Assembly: GCA_019347995.1 (NCBI GenBank)
Contig: JAHWKH010000074.1
Location: forward strand, 1-9,159
From: Gemmatimonadota bacterium
GTDB lineage: Bacteria; Gemmatimonadota; Gemmatimonadetes; Longimicrobiales; UBA6960
Direction: 5' to 3'
Length of the DNA stretch: 9,159 nt
Shown piece after piece: positions 6,345 through 9,159 of this stretch. The notes beneath the pieces are model-generated. The model had not been told where the DNA came from. It saw only the letters and a list, made by a program, of their open reading frames with translations, and searched no databases. Position 1 is the stretch's first letter. Each line of letters begins with the position of its first letter. The translations under genes and the position numbers were made by a program.

Positions 6345-9068
6345 ATGGCCGCCCAGTCGCCCCGCCTGCTCGCCGCCGACGCCCTCCTGGCGCCGCCGGC
6401 CCGTTCGCTCCTTCCGCTCGCCGCCGCCCTCCTGGCGCCGGCCGCCCGTGGGCTCCGGCTGGCCGCGGCCGCCCTGATTGCGTCGGCCGCCCGTTCGCTC
6501 GGGCTGCTCGCCGCCGCCCTGATTGCGCGGCCGACGCGTTCGCTCCTCCTTCTCGCGGCCGCCCTGCCGGCGCCGGCCGTCCTGGCCGCCCAGGCCCATC
6601 CCATGCCCACCCGGGACGCGCTGCTGGCGCCGTGGCTGGCGTGGGAGGAAGGGCGCTACGACGACGCCCTGGAAGGATATCTGCGGGCGCTGGAGGCCCC
6701 CGGCGGCGAGGCCCTGGTCGGCGCCGTGGCCGGCCTCACCGGCGAGAGTTTCGAGAGCCGCGAGCTCGCACCGGACGGCAGCGGGCTCCGCGTGGCCGGT
6801 GACGGACGGTGGGCCTCCTGGGAGGTGGTGGAGGATGGCCGTACGCTCACCCGCGTCGTCGACCTGGCGAACGGCCAGGCCGTGGTGGCGACGCTCCCCG
6901 GGGGGGGTGCGGCGTTCGTGGACGACGGCGTGGCGTACCGGTTCGTCGACCCGGAGCCCGGGCCGGCGTTGGTCGAGGCCCGCCGTGCCATGGACCAGGC
7001 CGCCGGCCGGGACGCCTTCGTCGCCGCGCGCAGCGCCCTGGAGCGGGCGGAGGCGGTGCAGGCGTCGGTCCGGGTGCGGTCGCTTCCTTCGGGCTCGGAG
7101 CGCACGCTCGACCTCGGGGGATGGGACCCGGTGGCGCTGAGCGCGGCGCCGGGAGGTCCGCTCCTGGTCGTGGCCTACCCCGCCGATGGCGATGCGACGG
7201 ACCTGGTCCACGTCACCGCCGCCGGATCCCGCGGCCTCGGCCTGCAGGGGCTGGTGGGCGTGGTGCCCGGGCCCGGCGGAGCCTGGCTCGCCGCCGTCGT
7301 GCCTCGCGCCGGGGGGTCCTCCGTGGTGCTGGTGGACGCCGCCACGGGCCGCCGCCGGGTCTTCGAGGGCCGCGACGATCCGGCGTTCTCGGCCGACGGG
7401 CGCACCCTCGCGCTGCGGCACCGGGAGGGTGGTGAGCACCGGGTCGAGGTGGTGCGCATCGGACCGGACGGGGCCGGCCGCCCCGACGTGGTCGTGCGCT
7501 CGGCCATGGAGATCGCCGATCCCACGCCCTCGCCCGACGGCCGCTGGATCGCGTACGCCAAGCGGCCCGTGCACGACTGGGAGCTGTTCCTGGCTCCCGC
7601 GGCGGGCGGCGCGGAGCGCCAGCTTTCATGGGAGATCCAGCACGACCAGTTCCCGACCTGGGTCGACGGGTCGCGCGTGTTGGCCATGAAGGGAGAGGGG
7701 CGCCACCGGAGGGCCTACCTGTACGAGGTGGAGGGCGGTCGTCCGGTGCGCCTCCACCACAACAATACGGTGCGCACCATCGCCCCGGAGTACGAGTGGG
7801 CGGTGGTGCCCGGTGGAGGCTCCGTCTTCCTGGTGTCGGAGCGCGACGGCGACACCGTCTCACCGGAGCGGGGCGTGTACCGGGTGGACCTGACGAGGCC
7901 CGTGGGCCGGGCGGCCCTCCGCCAGCGCCTGGAGTCCGCCCTCGCGGCCGAGACCGATCTCCGGGCCCGGGGCTCCCGTGCGTTCATGCCCATCGCCGAC
8001 CGCGTGCGTCCCGTCACCGAGGCGGTGTCGGTGGCGCGCATCTACGCGTACGCCGACGACCTGTACCGCTTCGGCTCCAAGTTCATCACCCGGCCGGGCA
8101 ACGCCCTGGCGATCGAGTACATCGCGGAACGCTTGCGGGAATGGGGATACGAGCCCGAGCTGCAGTGGTTCGAGCCCCGGCCCGGCCTGCGCAGCGCCAA
8201 CATCATCGCCCGCATCCCCGGCACCGTGGACCCCGACGCGGTCTACGTGGCCAGCAGCCACTTCGACTCGGTGGAGCGGGGCCCCGGCGCGGACGACGAC
8301 ACGTCGGGCACCACGGCGCTGCTCGAGGCGGCGAGGGTGCTCAAGGACCACCCCCAGCCCGCCACCATCGAGCTCGCGTTCTTCACCGGCGAGGAGGCCG
8401 GGCTGCTGGGGAGCCGGGAGTACGTGCGCCGCGCCGTCGCGGAGGGCAAGGACATCGTGGGCGCCCTCAACAACGACATGATCGGCTGGTCCAACGGCCC
8501 CCGTCTGGACAACACCATCCGGTACTCGAACGTGGGCATCCGCGACATCCAGCACGCGGCGGCGCTCTTCTTCAGCGACCTCATCACGTACGACGCGCTC
8601 TACTACAAGAGCACCGACGCCGCGGCCTACTACGAGGCGTACGGCGACATCGTGGGGGGCATCGGCTCCTATCCGGTCCTCGGCAACCCCCACTACCACC
8701 AGTTCACCGATCGGCTCAACACCATAAACCAGCGCCTCGTGGCCGAGGTCTCGAGGACCACCGTGGCGACGCTCATGCTGCTGGCCTCCAGCCCGGCGCG
8801 CCTGCGGGACGTGCGGGTTCGGCGCGTGTCCGGGGGTCATGAGGTGGACTGGGCTCCGGCGGTGGAGAGCACCGTGCGGGCGTACGAGGTGCGCTGGACC
8901 GACGCGTCCGGAGCCTTGCGCACCACGCGGGTCGACGCGGTGGCCGGAGGGGCACGGCCCTCCGTCCGCCTGGTGGGTGCCCGCCCGGGAAGCCCGGTCT
9001 CGGTGAAGGCGGTGAACGCCCGCGGGATGGAAGGCTGGGACTGGGCCCGCGCAACGATGCCGCGCTAG
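6345..9068 (+). CDS. Secreted M28 zinc metallopeptidase with N-terminal TolB-like propeller region and C-terminal FN3-like domain
   Basis: This is a predicted exported aminopeptidase-type enzyme of 907 residues. Residues 1-82 are an Ala/Leu-rich export signal built from 15-residue repeats and ending near VLAAQA. Residues 94-114 resemble a single TPR-like hairpin (EEGRYDDALEGYLRAL). From about 125 to 540 the sequence is beta-rich with PD40/TolB-type motifs at 345 (DPAFSADGRTLAL), 392 (DPTPSPDGRWIAYAK) and 434 (DQFPTWVDGSRVLA), suggesting a propeller. The M28 domain covers about 575-805, and all five expected zinc ligands are seen: H639 (SSHFDS), D651 (GADDDTSG), E684 (with catalytic E683, FTGEEAG), D711 (NNDMIGW) and H785 (YHQFTD). 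The last ~85 residues (819-907) look like a fibronectin type III fold. ATG 6345 is chosen as the only ATG ahead of the export signal, but it lacks a visible ribosome site. GTG 6312 is an alternative. Confidence 0.9.
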   Translation: MAAQSPRLLAADALLAPPARSLLPLAAALLAPAARGLRLAAAALIASAARSLGLLAAALIARPTRSLLLLAAALPAPAVLAAQAHPMPTRDALLAPWLAWEEGRYDDALEGYLRALEAPGGEALVGAVAGLTGESFESRELAPDGSGLRVAGDGRWASWEVVEDGRTLTRVVDLANGQAVVATLPGGGAAFVDDGVAYRFVDPEPGPALVEARRAMDQAAGRDAFVAARSALERAEAVQASVRVRSLPSGSERTLDLGGWDPVALSAAPGGPLLVVAYPADGDATDLVHVTAAGSRGLGLQGLVGVVPGPGGAWLAAVVPRAGGSSVVLVDAATGRRRVFEGRDDPAFSADGRTLALRHREGGEHRVEVVRIGPDGAGRPDVVVRSAMEIADPTPSPDGRWIAYAKRPVHDWELFLAPAAGGAERQLSWEIQHDQFPTWVDGSRVLAMKGEGRHRRAYLYEVEGGRPVRLHHNNTVRTIAPEYEWAVVPGGGSVFLVSERDGDTVSPERGVYRVDLTRPVGRAALRQRLESALAAETDLRARGSRAFMPIADRVRPVTEAVSVARIYAYADDLYRFGSKFITRPGNALAIEYIAERLREWGYEPELQWFEPRPGLRSANIIARIPGTVDPDAVYVASSHFDSVERGPGADDDTSGTTALLEAARVLKDHPQPATIELAFFTGEEAGLLGSREYVRRAVAEGKDIVGALNNDMIGWSNGPRLDNTIRYSNVGIRDIQHAAALFFSDLITYDALYYKSTDAAAYYEAYGDIVGGIGSYPVLGNPHYHQFTDRLNTINQRLVAEVSRTTVATLMLLASSPARLRDVRVRRVSGGHEVDWAPAVESTVRAYEVRWTDASGALRTTRVDAVAGGARPSVRLVGARPGSPVSVKAVNARGMEGWDWARATMPR
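6393..6572 (+). repeat. 45-bp tandem repeat (four units) inside the M28 signal-peptide coding region
   Basis: Four consecutive in-frame units of exactly 45 bp are present: 6393-6437, 6438-6482, 6483-6527 and 6528-6572. Each encodes about xxARSLxLLAAALIA, with Arg always at position 4. Units 2 and 3 of this set agree at 38 of 45 bases, and the outer units are more diverged (32-35 of 45 against the third unit). A weaker, shorter relative precedes them at about 6348-6392. The final unit runs on into the apparent cleavage region (PAVLAAQA). The pattern is best explained by tandem duplication of a signal-peptide segment. Confidence 0.85.
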
Positions 9069-9083
9069 CCCGGCGCTCCAGGC

Positions 9084-9159
9084 ATGGATCTCGTCCCTTC
9101 GGCCCTCGGGCTCCTGGTGGGCCTGGCGCTGGGCATGCTGGGAGGCGGCGGTTCGATCC
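9084..9159 (+). CDS. N-terminus of a probable TauE/SafE-family membrane exporter (cut by the right edge)
   Basis: Only 25 codons are visible, starting at the ATG 15 bases after the M28 stop. They read as a short polar start followed by a hydrophobic helix, ALGLLVGLALGMLGGGGSI. The pattern of a small-residue helix ending in Gly-Gly-Gly-Gly-Ser is typical of the first transmembrane segment of TauE/SafE (formerly DUF81) permeases, which export sulfite, sulfoacetate or related organosulfur anions. No strong ribosome site is seen; CAGG stands just before the ATG. The close spacing suggests cotranscription with the M28 gene. The call rests on one short segment, and another Gly-rich membrane protein is possible. 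If right, it adds a second sulfite-related function near the SoxC/SoxD-like pair. Confidence 0.6.
   Translation, partial: MDLVPSALGLLVGLALGMLGGGGSI

Noticed and set aside
6393..6572. CRISPR-like or intergenic regulatory repeat array
   Set aside because: The units are directly adjacent with no unique spacers, the period is exactly 15 codons, and they keep the M28 frame open with signal-peptide-like composition, so they are a coding tandem repeat.
6135..7574. Minus-strand open frame extending the amidohydrolase gene upstream, antisense to the M28 gene
   Set aside because: The amidohydrolase has a clear ribosome site and signal peptide at 6134. The extension is the complement of M28 coding DNA, including its 45-bp repeat, and shows no domain features.

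Overview
The window is very GC-rich and almost wholly coding, with third codon positions dominated by G and C. Its protein families are secreted metallopeptidases, an imidazolonepropionase-like amidohydrolase, a SoxC/SoxD-like sulfite dehydrogenase, a DinB-fold protein and a NimA-like flavoprotein. Together with lipoprotein and Tat signals these indicate a Gram-negative, respiratory, protein-degrading bacterium. A Gemmatimonadota-like lineage would fit the style of the genes, but this is an inference: no taxonomic marker is present.

Layout, left to right. (1) Positions 3-1445 (+) hold an open frame that enters from beyond the left edge. Its first ~75 codons resemble the end of a protein-kinase C-lobe, and it then runs without a stop into a complete M19 membrane dipeptidase. 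(2) After an 86-bp gap comes a tightly packed four-gene operon (1532-4695, +): a Tat-exported SoxC-type molybdopterin sulfite dehydrogenase, a monoheme SoxD-like cytochrome c lipoprotein, a DinB-like putative metal-binding protein and a pyridoxamine-5'-phosphate-oxidase-like flavoprotein. The junctions are an ATGA overlap, a 1-base gap and a GTGA overlap. (3) Only 14 bp separate the operon end from the end of a convergent gene (4710-6134, -), a secreted amidohydrolase. (4) A 210-bp divergent intergenic region contains a strong inverted repeat. (5) It leads into a 907-residue secreted M28 metallopeptidase (6345-9068, +), which has an N-terminal TolB-like propeller region and a C-terminal FN3-like tail. 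Its signal peptide appears to have been expanded by a 45-bp tandem repeat. (6) At the right edge a new frame (from 9084) starts with a glycine-rich hydrophobic segment typical of TauE/SafE sulfite exporters.

Two themes emerge. The first is extracytoplasmic breakdown of peptides: dipeptidase, M28 aminopeptidase and amidohydrolase. The second is sulfite handling: periplasmic oxidation by the SoxCD-like pair feeding electrons to a membrane-anchored cytochrome, and possibly sulfite export by the TauE-like protein. Degradation of sulfur amino acids could link the two, but that is conjecture. No soxXYZAB genes are visible here. The points most worth a second look are the kinase-tail/dipeptidase fusion, the repeated signal peptide, and the coupling of the DinB and flavoprotein genes to the sulfite dehydrogenase.
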